Origin: Novosphingobium clariflavum
Lineage (GTDB): Bacteria; Pseudomonadota; Alphaproteobacteria; Sphingomonadales; Sphingomonadaceae
Assembly: GCF_026420865.1 (NCBI RefSeq)
Contig: NZ_JAPCWC010000003.1
Span: forward strand, 342,779-406,778
DNA: 64,000 nt
Direction of reading: 5' to 3'
Part shown: piece by piece, positions 16,489-25,206 of the stretch
Layout of the letters: every line of letters starts with the position of its first letter
Numbering within the stretch: the stretch's first letter is position 1
Program-made: the position numbers and the translations under genes
Notes under the pieces: generated by a model
The model's database searches: none
Told to the model about the DNA's origin: nothing
What the model saw: the letters and a program-made list of their open reading frames with translations, nothing else

Positions 16489-17505
16489 ATGAGTGCCGAT
16501 GTCATACCCCTGCGCACGCGCGGATCGCAACCTTCCCTCGCTCCCATGCTGGCGCTTACCGCGTCCGGCATGAATAGTGTCAATGCGGTCATCCTTGACC
16601 GCATGCAGAGCGAGATTCCCCTCATTCCGGCGCTGGCCGGGCACCTGATCTCGGGCGGCGGCAAGCGTATGCGCCCGATGCTCACGGTCGCCGCGGCGGA
16701 GCTGTGCGGCTATCAGGGCACACGCCATTACAAGCTGGCGGCAGCGCTTGAGTTCATTCACACCGCCACGCTGCTGCACGACGACGTTGTCGACGGTTCG
16801 GACATGCGCCGCGGCAAGGCGGCTGCCAATATTGTTTTCGGCAATCCGGCCACGGTGCTGGTCGGTGACTTCCTGTTCACCCGCGCCTTCGAGCTGATGG
16901 TCGAGGATGGCAGCATCCGCGTTCTCAAGATCCTATCGCGTGCCAGCTCGATCATCGTCGAGGGTGAGGTCGACCAGCTGACCGCCCAGCGCAAGATCGA
17001 GACGAGCGAGGAGCATTACCTCGGCATCATCGGTTCGAAGACGGCTGCGCTATTCTCGGCCGCCACCCGCATCGCGGCTGCGGTGGCTGAAAAGAGCGAT
17101 GCGGAGGAGCAGGCGCTCGATACCTTCGGTCGCAATCTTGGCATCGCCTTCCAGCTTGTCGACGATGCGATCGATTACGATTCGGAAGCGTCGGAGTCCG
17201 GCAAGGACAAGGGTGATGATTTCCGCGAGGGCAAGATGACCTTGCCGGTGATCCTGGCCTATGCGCGCGGCACTGCCGAGGAGCGCAAGTTCTGGGAGGA
17301 TGCCATCGCCGGTTTCCGGACCGAGGACGAGGACCTTGCCCATGCCGTCGAACTGATCAATCGCCACGGCTGCGTCGAGGCGACCCGTGAGCGGGCCCGC
17401 CTTTACGGCCAGCGGGCGATTGATGCGCTGTCGATTTTCCCGGCTGGCGCCGCGCGCGATGCGATGTGCGAAGCGGTCGAGTTTGCGATCGCGCGCCGTT
17501 ACTGA
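16489..17505 (+). CDS. ispB: Long-chain polyprenyl diphosphate synthase (ubiquinone side chain)
   Basis: A 338-residue trans-prenyltransferase. The first Asp-rich motif is LLHDDVVDGSDMRRGK, the second FQLVDDAIDYDSE, with GGGKRMRPML for isopentenyl diphosphate binding. It condenses IPP onto an allylic primer to make a C40-C50 chain for ubiquinone; sphingomonads use Q10, so a decaprenyl product is likely, but chain length cannot be read with certainty. No signal or membrane segment; it acts at the inner membrane surface. A terminator follows. Confidence 0.93.
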   Translation: MSADVIPLRTRGSQPSLAPMLALTASGMNSVNAVILDRMQSEIPLIPALAGHLISGGGKRMRPMLTVAAAELCGYQGTRHYKLAAALEFIHTATLLHDDVVDGSDMRRGKAAANIVFGNPATVLVGDFLFTRAFELMVEDGSIRVLKILSRASSIIVEGEVDQLTAQRKIETSEEHYLGIIGSKTAALFSAATRIAAAVAEKSDAEEQALDTFGRNLGIAFQLVDDAIDYDSEASESGKDKGDDFREGKMTLPVILAYARGTAEERKFWEDAIAGFRTEDEDLAHAVELINRHGCVEATRERARLYGQRAIDALSIFPAGAARDAMCEAVEFAIARRY

Positions 17506-17533
17506 AACGACCGCAGCATCGTTGCACACAATG

Positions 17534-17566
17534 AAAGCGCGCCGGTATCCGGCGCGCTTTTTGTTT
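17534..17566 (+). terminator. Terminator of the polyprenyl synthase gene
   Basis: AAAGCGCGCCGG (17534-17545), loop TAT, CCGGCGCGCTTT (17549-17560), followed by TTGTTTG: a perfect 12-bp stem plus a T-rich tail. Confidence 0.9.
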
Positions 17567-17875
17567 GCCCGGAACTGTTGATGCGGCAGCCGTGGCGATG
17601 CGAAATGTCTCCACGTTGCCTAGATTTCTCGGTGTATTGGATGAAACAATCAGAATCGTGTCGTGATGGTCGATGTTCTTCCGGCGTTGAGCGACTTATT
17701 TGATCTGCATTATCGTTTTGGTTGAATAAATTGTTCGGATTGTGAAAGTATCGCGAATGGTGCTGCAGGCATGGTGCGATTGGCATCTGTTTTTGCGAAC
17801 ACGTTGTCGGTTTCCTGCGAAGGCGGCGACTGCTTGCGGATGGCCCTTGACCGTTCCGGCACGAGGAGAACTCAC
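17567..17875. other. AT-richer intergenic region before the Ntn amidohydrolase
   Basis: About 310 bases, visibly richer in A/T than the surroundings around 17630-17760. It must hold the promoter of the next gene; several AT-rich hexamers (for example TTGTTC followed by GTATCG) are present but none forms a convincing -35/-10 pair. No RNA gene or strong hairpin seen beyond the preceding terminator. Confidence 0.4.
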
Positions 17876-18976
17876 ATGTTGACCCTGAAATTCGCCAAGG
17901 CGCCTTCCGCGAGACACGGTTTTCGTTTGTGTGCCTCCGTCTTGGCGCTGTCCGCGCTGCTTGCGGTGGGGGGCGCGGCCGAGGCCTGCACCCGTGCGGT
18001 CTATCTCGGCCCGAACGGCAACGTGATCACCGCAAGGTCAATGGACTGGAAGAGCGATATCCTGTCCAACTTGTGGATCCTGCCGCGCGGGATGGCGCGC
18101 AGCGGCGAAGCGGGGCCGAACTCGGCCAAGTGGACCTCGAAATACGGCAGTGTCGTTGTCAGCGGTTATGACGTCTCGACGACGGACGGAGTCAACGAAA
18201 AGGGCCTGGAGGCGAACCTGCTGTGGCTGGCCGAATCCAAGTACCCGCATTTCGATGGCAAGGGAAAGCCCGGCCTCACGATCGCCGCCTGGGCGCAATA
18301 TGTGCTCGACAATTTCGCCACCGTCGATGAAGCGGTGGCCGCGCTGCGGGGTGAGCCTTTCACCATCGTAACGGACAACGTTCCGGGGGAGGACCGGCTG
18401 ACGACCGTGCACCTTTCGCTCTCCGATGCGAGCGGCGACAGCGCGATCATCGAGTATATCAACGGCAAGCAGGTCATCCACCACTCGCGCGATTTTCAGG
18501 TGATGACGAATTCGCCGACCTTCGACCAGCAGCTGGCGCTCAATGCCTACTGGAAGCAGATTGGCGGTACGGTGATGCTGCCAGGTACCAATCGGGCGTC
18601 GGATCGCTTCACGCGCGCTGCTTTCTATATCAACGCGATTCCGAAGTCCGAGGATCCGGACAAGGCGCTCGCCGCTGTTTTCAGCGTTATTCGCAATGCC
18701 TCGGTGCCATATGGTATCACCACGCCAGGCGAGCCGAACATTTCCTCGACCCGTTGGCGCACGGTGTTCGATCACAAGCGTCAGCTTTATTTCTTCGAGT
18801 CCGCGCTGACGCCCAACACCTTCTGGGTCGATCTGAAGAAGATCGATTTTGCGCAGGAGACCGGCAAGGTGAAGCTGCTCGATCTCGGTCCCAATCAGGA
18901 TCACACCTTTTCGGGAGAGGTGTCAGGCCAGTTTACCGACCATGCGCCGTTCCGTTTCCTCGGTCTGCCGGGCTGA
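17876..18976 (+). CDS. Exported linear amide C-N hydrolase (choloylglycine hydrolase / penicillin V acylase family)
   Basis: A 366-residue Ntn-hydrolase. A signal peptide (FRLCASVLALSALLAVGGAAEA) ends directly before C38, and C38-T-R opens the mature chain: the family nucleophile, exposed by signal cleavage. Supporting motifs are ITARSMDWKSD, GVNEKGLEANLLWLAES (substrate loop) and YVLDNFATVDEAVAAL. The family cleaves bile salt amides, penicillin V and in some Gram-negatives N-acyl-homoserine lactones; substrate here is unknown but location is periplasmic. ATG 17876 follows GAGGAG; longer in-frame starts spoil the signal peptide. A TonB-like gene follows after 95 bases. Confidence 0.92.
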   Translation: MLTLKFAKAPSARHGFRLCASVLALSALLAVGGAAEACTRAVYLGPNGNVITARSMDWKSDILSNLWILPRGMARSGEAGPNSAKWTSKYGSVVVSGYDVSTTDGVNEKGLEANLLWLAESKYPHFDGKGKPGLTIAAWAQYVLDNFATVDEAVAALRGEPFTIVTDNVPGEDRLTTVHLSLSDASGDSAIIEYINGKQVIHHSRDFQVMTNSPTFDQQLALNAYWKQIGGTVMLPGTNRASDRFTRAAFYINAIPKSEDPDKALAAVFSVIRNASVPYGITTPGEPNISSTRWRTVFDHKRQLYFFESALTPNTFWVDLKKIDFAQETGKVKLLDLGPNQDHTFSGEVSGQFTDHAPFRFLGLPG

Positions 18977-19071
18977 GGCTGCGCCAAAAGCGCCACACTT
19001 GTGCGCTGCAATGAAATGGCAACAATGCTGCAATTGCCGCGCGCCGGTCGTGAGTCTATCCAGTGCCCGCC

Positions 19072-19833
19072 ATGCACCCCGAATCCGAGCTGGCTGCCAC
19101 GGGCTACCAGCCCGGGTCGCCGCGCCAGCGCATCGTCTCTTCCGTGCTGTCCGCGGCCATCATTCTGGCTGCGATGCTGCTTGTCATCACCCAGACCGGC
19201 CTCGTGCCCGATCTTGTCAAGAAGACGTCTTCGCTGACGACCTTCGATGTCGTCGATCACGACAAGGAACAGGGCGGCGAAGCGCCTGAAAAGCCCAAGC
19301 AGCAACAGGCCAAGCATGTCGAGCACAAGGCGGCGGTGCCGGTGGTTGCGCCGGACAAGCCGGTGGAGCAGCCTGCCGCTGCGCCGAAGCAGGCTTTCTC
19401 GTTCTTGCGTATGTCGAGCAGTGATTTCGCGGCGGCCGATATCGGCAAGATGAAGGGGCAGTCCTCGGCCTCCGGGGATCAGGCACCGGGTGGCTCGGGC
19501 GGCACATATGGGCCGGGCGAAGGGCCTGGCGGGGTAGTGCTCTACAATGCTGCATGGTTCCGCGAACCGACGGATGCGCAATTGGGTGGCTATCTTCCCG
19601 AGCGTCGTCCGGACAGCGGTTGGGGCGAGATCGCGTGTCAGACCCAGCCGCACTACAAAGTCGACAATTGCCAGATTCTCGGTGAATCACCGCGGGGCTC
19701 GGGCTTCGGCCGCGCCGTGCTCAATGCTGCTTGGCAGTTCCAGGTGCAGCCGCCCCGCGTCAACGGCAAGCCGCAGATCGGTACCTGGGTGCGCATCCAT
19801 ATCTCTTACGGGGTGCGGGGCGCCTCGATCTGA
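19072..19833 (+). CDS. TonB-like periplasm-spanning protein
   Basis: About 253 residues. One membrane anchor lies near residues 21-43 (IVSSVLSAAIILAAMLLVIT), followed by a Pro/Lys/Gln-rich linker (PEKPKQQQAKHVEHKAA...) and a Gly-rich region, and a C-terminal globular part ending GRAVLNAAWQFQVQPPRVNG ... GTWVRIHISYGV. This order matches energy-transducing TonB proteins, but the C-terminus is divergent and no exbB/exbD lies nearby, so the call is by architecture. ATG 19072 is chosen; a GTG nine bases upstream is possible. Confidence 0.62.
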   Translation: MHPESELAATGYQPGSPRQRIVSSVLSAAIILAAMLLVITQTGLVPDLVKKTSSLTTFDVVDHDKEQGGEAPEKPKQQQAKHVEHKAAVPVVAPDKPVEQPAAAPKQAFSFLRMSSSDFAAADIGKMKGQSSASGDQAPGGSGGTYGPGEGPGGVVLYNAAWFREPTDAQLGGYLPERRPDSGWGEIACQTQPHYKVDNCQILGESPRGSGFGRAVLNAAWQFQVQPPRVNGKPQIGTWVRIHISYGVRGASI

Positions 19834-19851
19834 TTCGGGTGTTTGCGCCGC

Positions 19852-21804
19852 TCAGGCGGCGTTGAAGGAACTGTGCGCGACGCCGGCATAACGCTCCAAC
19901 AGTTCCGGCAGCGGCATCGGCATGGCCATGTAGTAGCCCTGTGCGAGTGTGAATCCCGCAATGCGTGCGCTGAGCAACTGGTCCTCGGTCTCAATGCCCT
20001 CGATCACGCAATCGAGCGAAAGCGAGCGGGCGAGATTGCGGATCGCCGCGATCAGCCGGCGGCCGCGCGTCTCGTCGAGACGCGGCGCGAAGCTGCGGTC
20101 GATCTTCACCATGTCGAGCGGCAACTGGTGCAATGCGGAAAGGCTGGAGTAGCCGGTGCCGAAATCGTCGAGCGCAATCCGGGCGCCGATCTCGCGCAGG
20201 CCTTCGAGCGCTTCGCTGGCACTGTCGAATTTCGAGATGAGCGATGTTTCGGTGATTTCGAAGACCAGCCGGTTGGCGGCAATGCCGGATCGTTCGATCA
20301 GCGCGATCAGGGCGGCGATCGTCTCCGCGTCGGAAATGTCCTGGCCTGAAAGGTTGAAGCAGACCGTCATCGGCTGGGGGAGCTGGGCCAGCGCATCGAG
20401 CGCCCTGCCGAACAGGGCCAGGGTCACTTCCCGGGCACGGCCCAGTCGCTCGGCGGTAGCAATCAGCAATTCCGGATTGACCGAACCCAGAGATGCGGAA
20501 TGCCAGCGGGCGAGACACTCGACGCCTATTGGCGTGCGGGTTTCGGTGGCGACGATCGGTTGGAAGACGACCGACAGTTCGCGTGTGAGATCGGCAGTCT
20601 GGAGGGCGGCATCGAGGGCTTGCTCGGTGCGGATCATTTGTTCCAGCTTGCTTGAGAAGCGAACGCATTGGCCGCGCTTTTCGTTCTTGGCGTGATAGAG
20701 CGCAAAATCGGCCCTATCGAACAGGTCGTGCGCGTTGCGGCCGCTGGCGGGGTAATCGGCAAGGCCTGCCGAACAGCCGACCGAGACCACGATGTCTGCA
20801 ATGCGGGCCGGGCGGCGGATCTCGGTGCAAAGCGTCTGGGTGACGGCTTCGGCTGCTTCCAGCGGGCCCTGCACGATGATGCCGAATTCGTCACCGCCGA
20901 GGCGCGCCATCACCGCATCGTCAGGAATGGCGGCCAGGATCCTTTCGCCCAGTACGTGGAGCAGGCGGTCTCCTTGGGCGTGCCCGTAGGTGTCGTTGAC
21001 CGGCTTGAATCGATCGAGGTCGATCAGGCCGACGCAGAACACGTCCTCGCTCCCGGCGTTCGCCAGCAAGGCTTCCAGGCGGGCGAAGAAGTAGCGCCGG
21101 TTCGGCAGTCCGGTGAGCGCATCAGTCTCGGCCAGCCGGGCGTTTTCCTCGCTCAGCGCCTGGGCCTGACGGCGCTCGTTGGCGAGGGCGTGCTGCGTGT
21201 TCTCCAGTGCGATGAACGAATCATAGGTATCGCGCAGGATCTTGAGGATCACGATCGCGACCAGTGCGATGTTGATTGCGATCGCGACTTGCACGAAGGG
21301 CCCTCTTATCATGCTGTAGCACAGGAAAGTGCTGAGCACGGTCACGCAGACGAGGGTCGCCGCGGTGGGTAGGAAGGTCAGGCAGAAGGTGCAGCCAAGC
21401 ACCGTGACGGCCACGAAGATGGCGACATGGCCGTGTTCGTAGGGACCGCCATACTGGTCCAGGCATAGCGCCCATGCCACGAAAGCGAGCGCCATGAACA
21501 CAGCGAGGACGGTGGTGCGCTGCATGCGGCGCAGGGCGATCTCCGGGTCGAAATCGGCAGGGTTGGGAACCCGCAGCCAGGCGAACATGCGCATTAGGCA
21601 GGCTGCGATCAGCACCGAAGGGACAATCAGCGTCAGCGAGACCGGCGCGATCGTCCAATGCGTGTAGCCCAGGATGGCGGCGTTGACCGAGAGCAGTCCG
21701 TAAAGCGGGGGAATCCTTTCCCGCAGGCGCAGGAACTGGGCTACCGGCAATGGAAACTGCCCGGCGCGATAGGTCTTGCTGAGAGGGTGAGTAGTTTCGT
21801 GCAA
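19852..21804 (-). CDS. GGDEF-EAL c-di-GMP enzyme with N-terminal membrane sensor
   Basis: A 650-residue protein. Residues about 35-195 contain five or six hydrophobic segments (putative membrane sensor), then a short coiled coil, a GGDEF domain (ETDALTGLPNRRYFF; intact RLGGDEFGII; no RxxD inhibitory site seen) and an EAL domain. The EAL motif reads ECL, but the metal- and substrate-binding residues are all present: E of ECL, N in CFNLSGQD, E in EITETS, the DD of LDDFGTGYSS, K in MVKIDRSF, E in EGIETE, Q in AQGYYMAMP. Both synthesis and hydrolysis of c-di-GMP are possible. It converges with the TonB-like gene. Confidence 0.93.
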   Translation of the reverse strand: MHETTHPLSKTYRAGQFPLPVAQFLRLRERIPPLYGLLSVNAAILGYTHWTIAPVSLTLIVPSVLIAACLMRMFAWLRVPNPADFDPEIALRRMQRTTVLAVFMALAFVAWALCLDQYGGPYEHGHVAIFVAVTVLGCTFCLTFLPTAATLVCVTVLSTFLCYSMIRGPFVQVAIAINIALVAIVILKILRDTYDSFIALENTQHALANERRQAQALSEENARLAETDALTGLPNRRYFFARLEALLANAGSEDVFCVGLIDLDRFKPVNDTYGHAQGDRLLHVLGERILAAIPDDAVMARLGGDEFGIIVQGPLEAAEAVTQTLCTEIRRPARIADIVVSVGCSAGLADYPASGRNAHDLFDRADFALYHAKNEKRGQCVRFSSKLEQMIRTEQALDAALQTADLTRELSVVFQPIVATETRTPIGVECLARWHSASLGSVNPELLIATAERLGRAREVTLALFGRALDALAQLPQPMTVCFNLSGQDISDAETIAALIALIERSGIAANRLVFEITETSLISKFDSASEALEGLREIGARIALDDFGTGYSSLSALHQLPLDMVKIDRSFAPRLDETRGRRLIAAIRNLARSLSLDCVIEGIETEDQLLSARIAGFTLAQGYYMAMPMPLPELLERYAGVAHSSFNAA

Positions 21805-21951
21805 GGTCCTGAACTCCGGAACCTGACATAGCCTGCAATTCTTGAAGAAGAATGGATGGTGCTACGAACTGCATCCGTTCTGGAGTGAACTTGCGGATCG
21901 CGGCGAAATTCATCTTAGGCGAATTTCCAAAGCGCCTCTAAGGAGCCCCGC

Positions 21952-24405
21952 GTGAGCCAGCTTCCGATCCATGCCGTCCTGCCCGATCTTCTTGCCGCGC
22001 TGCGGGCAGAGCCGCGTGCCGTGCTGATCGCACCGCCGGGCGCCGGCAAGACAACAGCCCTGGCGCCCGCATTGCTGGGTGAACCCTGGTGCACCGGCAC
22101 GGTCATCCTGCTCTCGCCCCGGCGTGTCGCTGCACGCGCGGCGGCCGAGCGCATGGCGGCGCAGCTGGGTGAGCAGGCGGGCGAGACTATCGGTTACGTC
22201 ACCCGTCTCGATGTCAAGCGCTCGGCGCGCACGCGGGTCGTGGTGATGACCGAGGCAATCTTCGTGGCGACGATTCTCGCCGATCCGGAGCTATCGGGCG
22301 TTTCGGCGGTCCTGTTCGACGAGGCGCACGAGCGGCATCTCGACAGCGATCTGGGGCTGGCGCTGGCGGTGGAGGCCGGGGAAGTGCTGCGCGAGGATCT
22401 GCGGATCGTCGTGATGTCGGCGACGATCGACGGCACGCGTTTCGCGCGTCTGCTGGGTGTGGAGACCCCGGTGATCGAGAGTGAGGGCAAGGCCTGGCCG
22501 CTCTCCATGCGCTGGCTCGGCGGTTCCCCGGATGCGCGGATCGAGGATGCCATGGCCTCCGCGATCCTTACGGCATGGCGCGAGCAGGAGGGTGATGTGC
22601 TCGCCTTCCTGCCGGGTGTGCGCGAGATTGACCGCGTTGCGGAGCGGCTGGCGGAGAAGCTGCCGAAGGCGCTTGTGCTGCCGCTTCACGGGCAATGCGA
22701 ACCGGCCGCCCAGCGCGCGGCGATCCGCCGTGATGGCGAGGGCCGCCGACGGATCGTGCTGGCGACGGCGATTGCCGAAACGTCGCTGACGCTGGACGGC
22801 GTATCGGTGGTGGTCGATGCCGGGCTGTCGCGCAGGGCGGAATTCGACAAGGCGGCGGGTGTGACCCGGCTCGTTACCCACCGTGCCAGCCGGGCATCGG
22901 CCGCGCAGCGCGCAGGCCGTGCGGCGCGGCAGGGGCCGGGCGTTGCCTACCGTTTGTGGGAAGAGGCAGCCCATCCGGGACGGCCCGAGTTCGATCCGCC
23001 TGAAATGCTGACCAGCGATCTTGCGCCTTTGACGCTGACGTTGGCGCAGTGGGGCGCGGGCGATCCGGCGGCGATGGCCTGGCTCGATGCGCCGCCGGTG
23101 CCCGCGCTCGATGCGGCGCGGCGGCAGCTCGAAGCGCTCGGCGCGCTTGATGGGGAAGGGCGGATCACCGCGTTCGGCCGCAACGTCGCCAGCCTGCCCA
23201 TGGACCCGGCGCAGGCGGCGATGATCCTCCACGGCACGGAACTCGGGGCGGGTGGGACTGCCGCAAAACTGGCGCTGCTCTTGCAGGAGCGCGGTCTTGG
23301 CGGGCGTAGTGAAGACCTGTCGCAGCGTCTATCCCGATGGGACGGAGATCGTTCGCCCCGCGCCGATGCCTCGCGCAAGCTGGCCGGGGGGTGGGCGAGG
23401 CGTGCGCGCACGCTGGTCGAAAACGCCGAGCAGGGCGACGATGTGCCTGCGGGCGTGCTGCTCGCGCTCGGGCGTCCGGACATGCTGGCGCGCCGCCGCG
23501 ATGCCAGCGGCGAAAACTGGCTGTCGGCCGGGGGCAGGGGCTATGTGCTCGACCCGGCCTCGCCGCTGGCCGCGCGCGAGTGGATGGTGATCGGCGACGC
23601 ACAGGGCCAGGCGCGCGGTGCGCGTATTCTCTCCGGCGCGACGCTGGAGCCGGCTGAAGTGGAGCAATGGCTGGGAGAGCGCATCGAACGCCGCTCGGTG
23701 CTGCGCTGGAACGAATCGGAAGGCCGCGTGGAAGCGCGGCTGGAGCGGCGGATCGGGGCGATCACCTTGGCGAGCGGACCCGATCCGGCGCCTGACCCGG
23801 CGGCGATCTCTGCTTTCCTGCTGGAGCGTGTGCGCGAGAAGGGGCTCGATCTGGTGCCGTTCGGCAAGGGCGCCCATGCCTTGCTGCGGCGGGCGCGCTA
23901 TGCCGGGATCGAGGCCCTGTCCGACGCGGCCCTGCTGGCCGACCTCGACGACTGGCTCGGCCCGCTGCTGGGGCGGCGGCTGGATGCGGTGGACAAGGGG
24001 GCGCTGGCCGAAGCCTTGCGGGGGCGCATGACCTGGGACGACCAGCAGGCGCTGGAAAAGCTCGCTCCGCCGGAATTCCGCAGCCCGGCGGGCACCAGCC
24101 ATGCCATCGATTACGAGGATGAGGGCGGCCCGAGCGTGGAAGTGCGCGTGCAGGCCCTGTTCGGGTTGGACCGTCATCCGACGTTCGGTCAGCCCCCGCA
24201 GCCGCTTTTGCTCAAGCTGACCTCGCCTGCGGGACGGCCGATCCAGACCACGCGCGATCTGCCCGGTTTCTGGCGCGGATCGTGGCGCGACGTGCAGCGC
24301 GACATGAAGGGACGCTACCCCAGGCACCGCTGGCCGGACGCGCCGTGGACCGAAGATCCCAGCCTCAAGACGAGAAATGCATTCGAAGCATCACGCGGCA
24401 AATGA
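21952..24405 (+). CDS. hrpB: ATP-dependent RNA helicase HrpB
   Basis: An 817-residue DEAH-box helicase, close to E. coli HrpB (about 809). Motif I APPGAGKTTALAP, motif II FDEAHERHL, motif III VMSATIDG, motif V ATAIAETSLT and motif VI QRAGRAARQGPG are all present, followed by winged-helix, ratchet and the HrpB-specific C-terminal domain ending near MKGRYPRHRWPDAPWTEDP. It starts at GTG 21952 with AAGGAG upstream. The substrate of HrpB is not well established. Divergent from the GGDEF-EAL gene. Confidence 0.96.
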   Translation: MSQLPIHAVLPDLLAALRAEPRAVLIAPPGAGKTTALAPALLGEPWCTGTVILLSPRRVAARAAAERMAAQLGEQAGETIGYVTRLDVKRSARTRVVVMTEAIFVATILADPELSGVSAVLFDEAHERHLDSDLGLALAVEAGEVLREDLRIVVMSATIDGTRFARLLGVETPVIESEGKAWPLSMRWLGGSPDARIEDAMASAILTAWREQEGDVLAFLPGVREIDRVAERLAEKLPKALVLPLHGQCEPAAQRAAIRRDGEGRRRIVLATAIAETSLTLDGVSVVVDAGLSRRAEFDKAAGVTRLVTHRASRASAAQRAGRAARQGPGVAYRLWEEAAHPGRPEFDPPEMLTSDLAPLTLTLAQWGAGDPAAMAWLDAPPVPALDAARRQLEALGALDGEGRITAFGRNVASLPMDPAQAAMILHGTELGAGGTAAKLALLLQERGLGGRSEDLSQRLSRWDGDRSPRADASRKLAGGWARRARTLVENAEQGDDVPAGVLLALGRPDMLARRRDASGENWLSAGGRGYVLDPASPLAAREWMVIGDAQGQARGARILSGATLEPAEVEQWLGERIERRSVLRWNESEGRVEARLERRIGAITLASGPDPAPDPAAISAFLLERVREKGLDLVPFGKGAHALLRRARYAGIEALSDAALLADLDDWLGPLLGRRLDAVDKGALAEALRGRMTWDDQQALEKLAPPEFRSPAGTSHAIDYEDEGGPSVEVRVQALFGLDRHPTFGQPPQPLLLKLTSPAGRPIQTTRDLPGFWRGSWRDVQRDMKGRYPRHRWPDAPWTEDPSLKTRNAFEASRGK

Positions 24406-24450
24406 TTTGCGCTTGATTCTCTCCCCGATTCGGCGCCAAAGCGCTTGGCT

Positions 24451-24729
24451 ATGAGTGCACGCATCTATCAGCGCCCGAAGAACGCCATGCAGTCCGGCAA
24501 GGCACTGCTGGATCAGTGGATCCTCGAATTCGTCCCGGCGGAGGCGAAGAAGCCCGACCCGTTGATGGGCTGGGCCGGTTCGGGTGACACGCAGCAGCAG
24601 GTCACCCTGAAGTTCCCGACGGTGGACGAAGCCAAGGCTTACGCCGATCGTTACGGCATCGAAACGGAAGTTCACGCAACCCCGCCGCGCCGCCTCAAGA
24701 TCCAGGCTTACGCCGACAACTTCCGTTGA
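24451..24729 (+). CDS. NADH dehydrogenase complex I accessory subunit, NDUFS4-like (ETC complex I subunit)
   Basis: A 92-residue protein with the family pattern ARIYQRPKNAMQSGKALLDQ, LEFVPAEAKKPDPLMGWAGS and DTQQQVTLKFPTVDEAKAYA. It corresponds to the 18-kDa/NDUFS4 accessory subunit that binds the peripheral arm of complex I in alphaproteobacteria and mitochondria. It is encoded far from any nuo cluster, as is usual. ATG 24451 is used; an in-frame TTG lies six bases upstream. Confidence 0.93.
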   Translation: MSARIYQRPKNAMQSGKALLDQWILEFVPAEAKKPDPLMGWAGSGDTQQQVTLKFPTVDEAKAYADRYGIETEVHATPPRRLKIQAYADNFR

Positions 24730-24750
24730 TCCCTCGCGCTGGACGCGCGG

Positions 24751-24853
24751 TTTAGAGCGATCGATCCGACTGCATCGGATCGATCGCTCTCAGTTTTTTG
24801 GTTTGTCGCATTTTCTTAGTCATCAGGTGATCCACCTGATTAGAAAATGCTCT
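24751..24853. repeat. Palindromic intergenic element (two nested hairpins, AGAGC/GCTCT ends)
   Basis: A perfect 16-bp stem with 5-base loop (AGAGCGATCGATCCGA 24754-24769, TCGGATCGATCGCTCT 24775-24790) is followed by TTTTTT, so it can terminate the complex I subunit gene. A second hairpin pairs GCATTTTCT (24808-24816) with AGAAAATGC (24842-24850) and, inside, ATCAGGTG (24822-24829) with CACCTGAT (24833-24840). The unit begins AGAGC and ends GCTCT. I recall similar short palindromic repeats between genes of alphaproteobacteria; copy number elsewhere cannot be seen here. Confidence 0.8.
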
Positions 24854-24862
24854 GCTTCAGCA

Positions 24863-24899
24863 ATCGGCCCGCGTTTCCATGGAGGAAACGCGGGCCGAT
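24863..24899. repeat. Second perfect 16-bp hairpin
   Basis: ATCGGCCCGCGTTTCC (24863-24878), loop ATGGA, GGAAACGCGGGCCGAT (24884-24899). It has the same geometry (16+5+16) as the hairpin at 24754-24790 but an unrelated sequence, and no T-run. It lies 86 bases upstream of the SRP RNA, in what should be that gene's promoter region. Confidence 0.75.
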
Positions 24900-24985
24900 G
24901 CCGTTTCGGAGGCGGCGAATCGCCATGCGAATTTCCTCCGCCTCGGGGCTGGACAAACCGGCGGCACCCCGCCATATGCCCGCCC

Positions 24986-25075
24986 GGGAGTCGGGTGGAC
25001 GTTTGCGTTCGCCAACTTGGTCAGGTCCGGAAGGAAGCAGCCACAACGGATTGCGGCGGGTCGCCCGGCTCCTTC
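24986..25075 (+). ncRNA. ffs: Signal recognition particle RNA (4.5S type)
   Basis: The universally conserved SRP core is present: GTCCGGAAGGAAGCAGCC at 25025-25042, with the GGAA tetraloop and the asymmetric internal loop that binds Ffh. The flanks fold back on each other: GGAGTCGGG from 24987 pairs with CCCGGCTCC ending 25072, giving the long rod of a small bacterial SRP RNA of about 90 bases. Ends are set from this pairing and may be off by several bases. dnaX follows downstream, a common alphaproteobacterial neighbour. Confidence 0.93.
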
Positions 25076-25110
25076 TCTCAAGCTTGAGAGATTACCCTGT
25101 AAGAGGGTTC

Positions 25111-25138
25111 GAAATGCCGCCTCAGGGCGGCATTTTTT
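25111..25138 (+). terminator. Terminator of the SRP RNA
   Basis: AAATGCCGCC (25112-25121), loop TCAG, GGCGGCATTTTTT. A perfect stem with a six-T tail about 35 bases beyond the mature RNA. A separate 16-base perfect palindrome CTCTCAAGCTTGAGAG (25075-25090) sits between the RNA and this terminator. Confidence 0.92.
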
Positions 25139-25206
25139 GTGCGCGGCTGTGGAGCAAATCGCTTTCCTCCTGACAATTCGGCCCCCAGCGCCTAGTTTGG
25201 CAGGCG

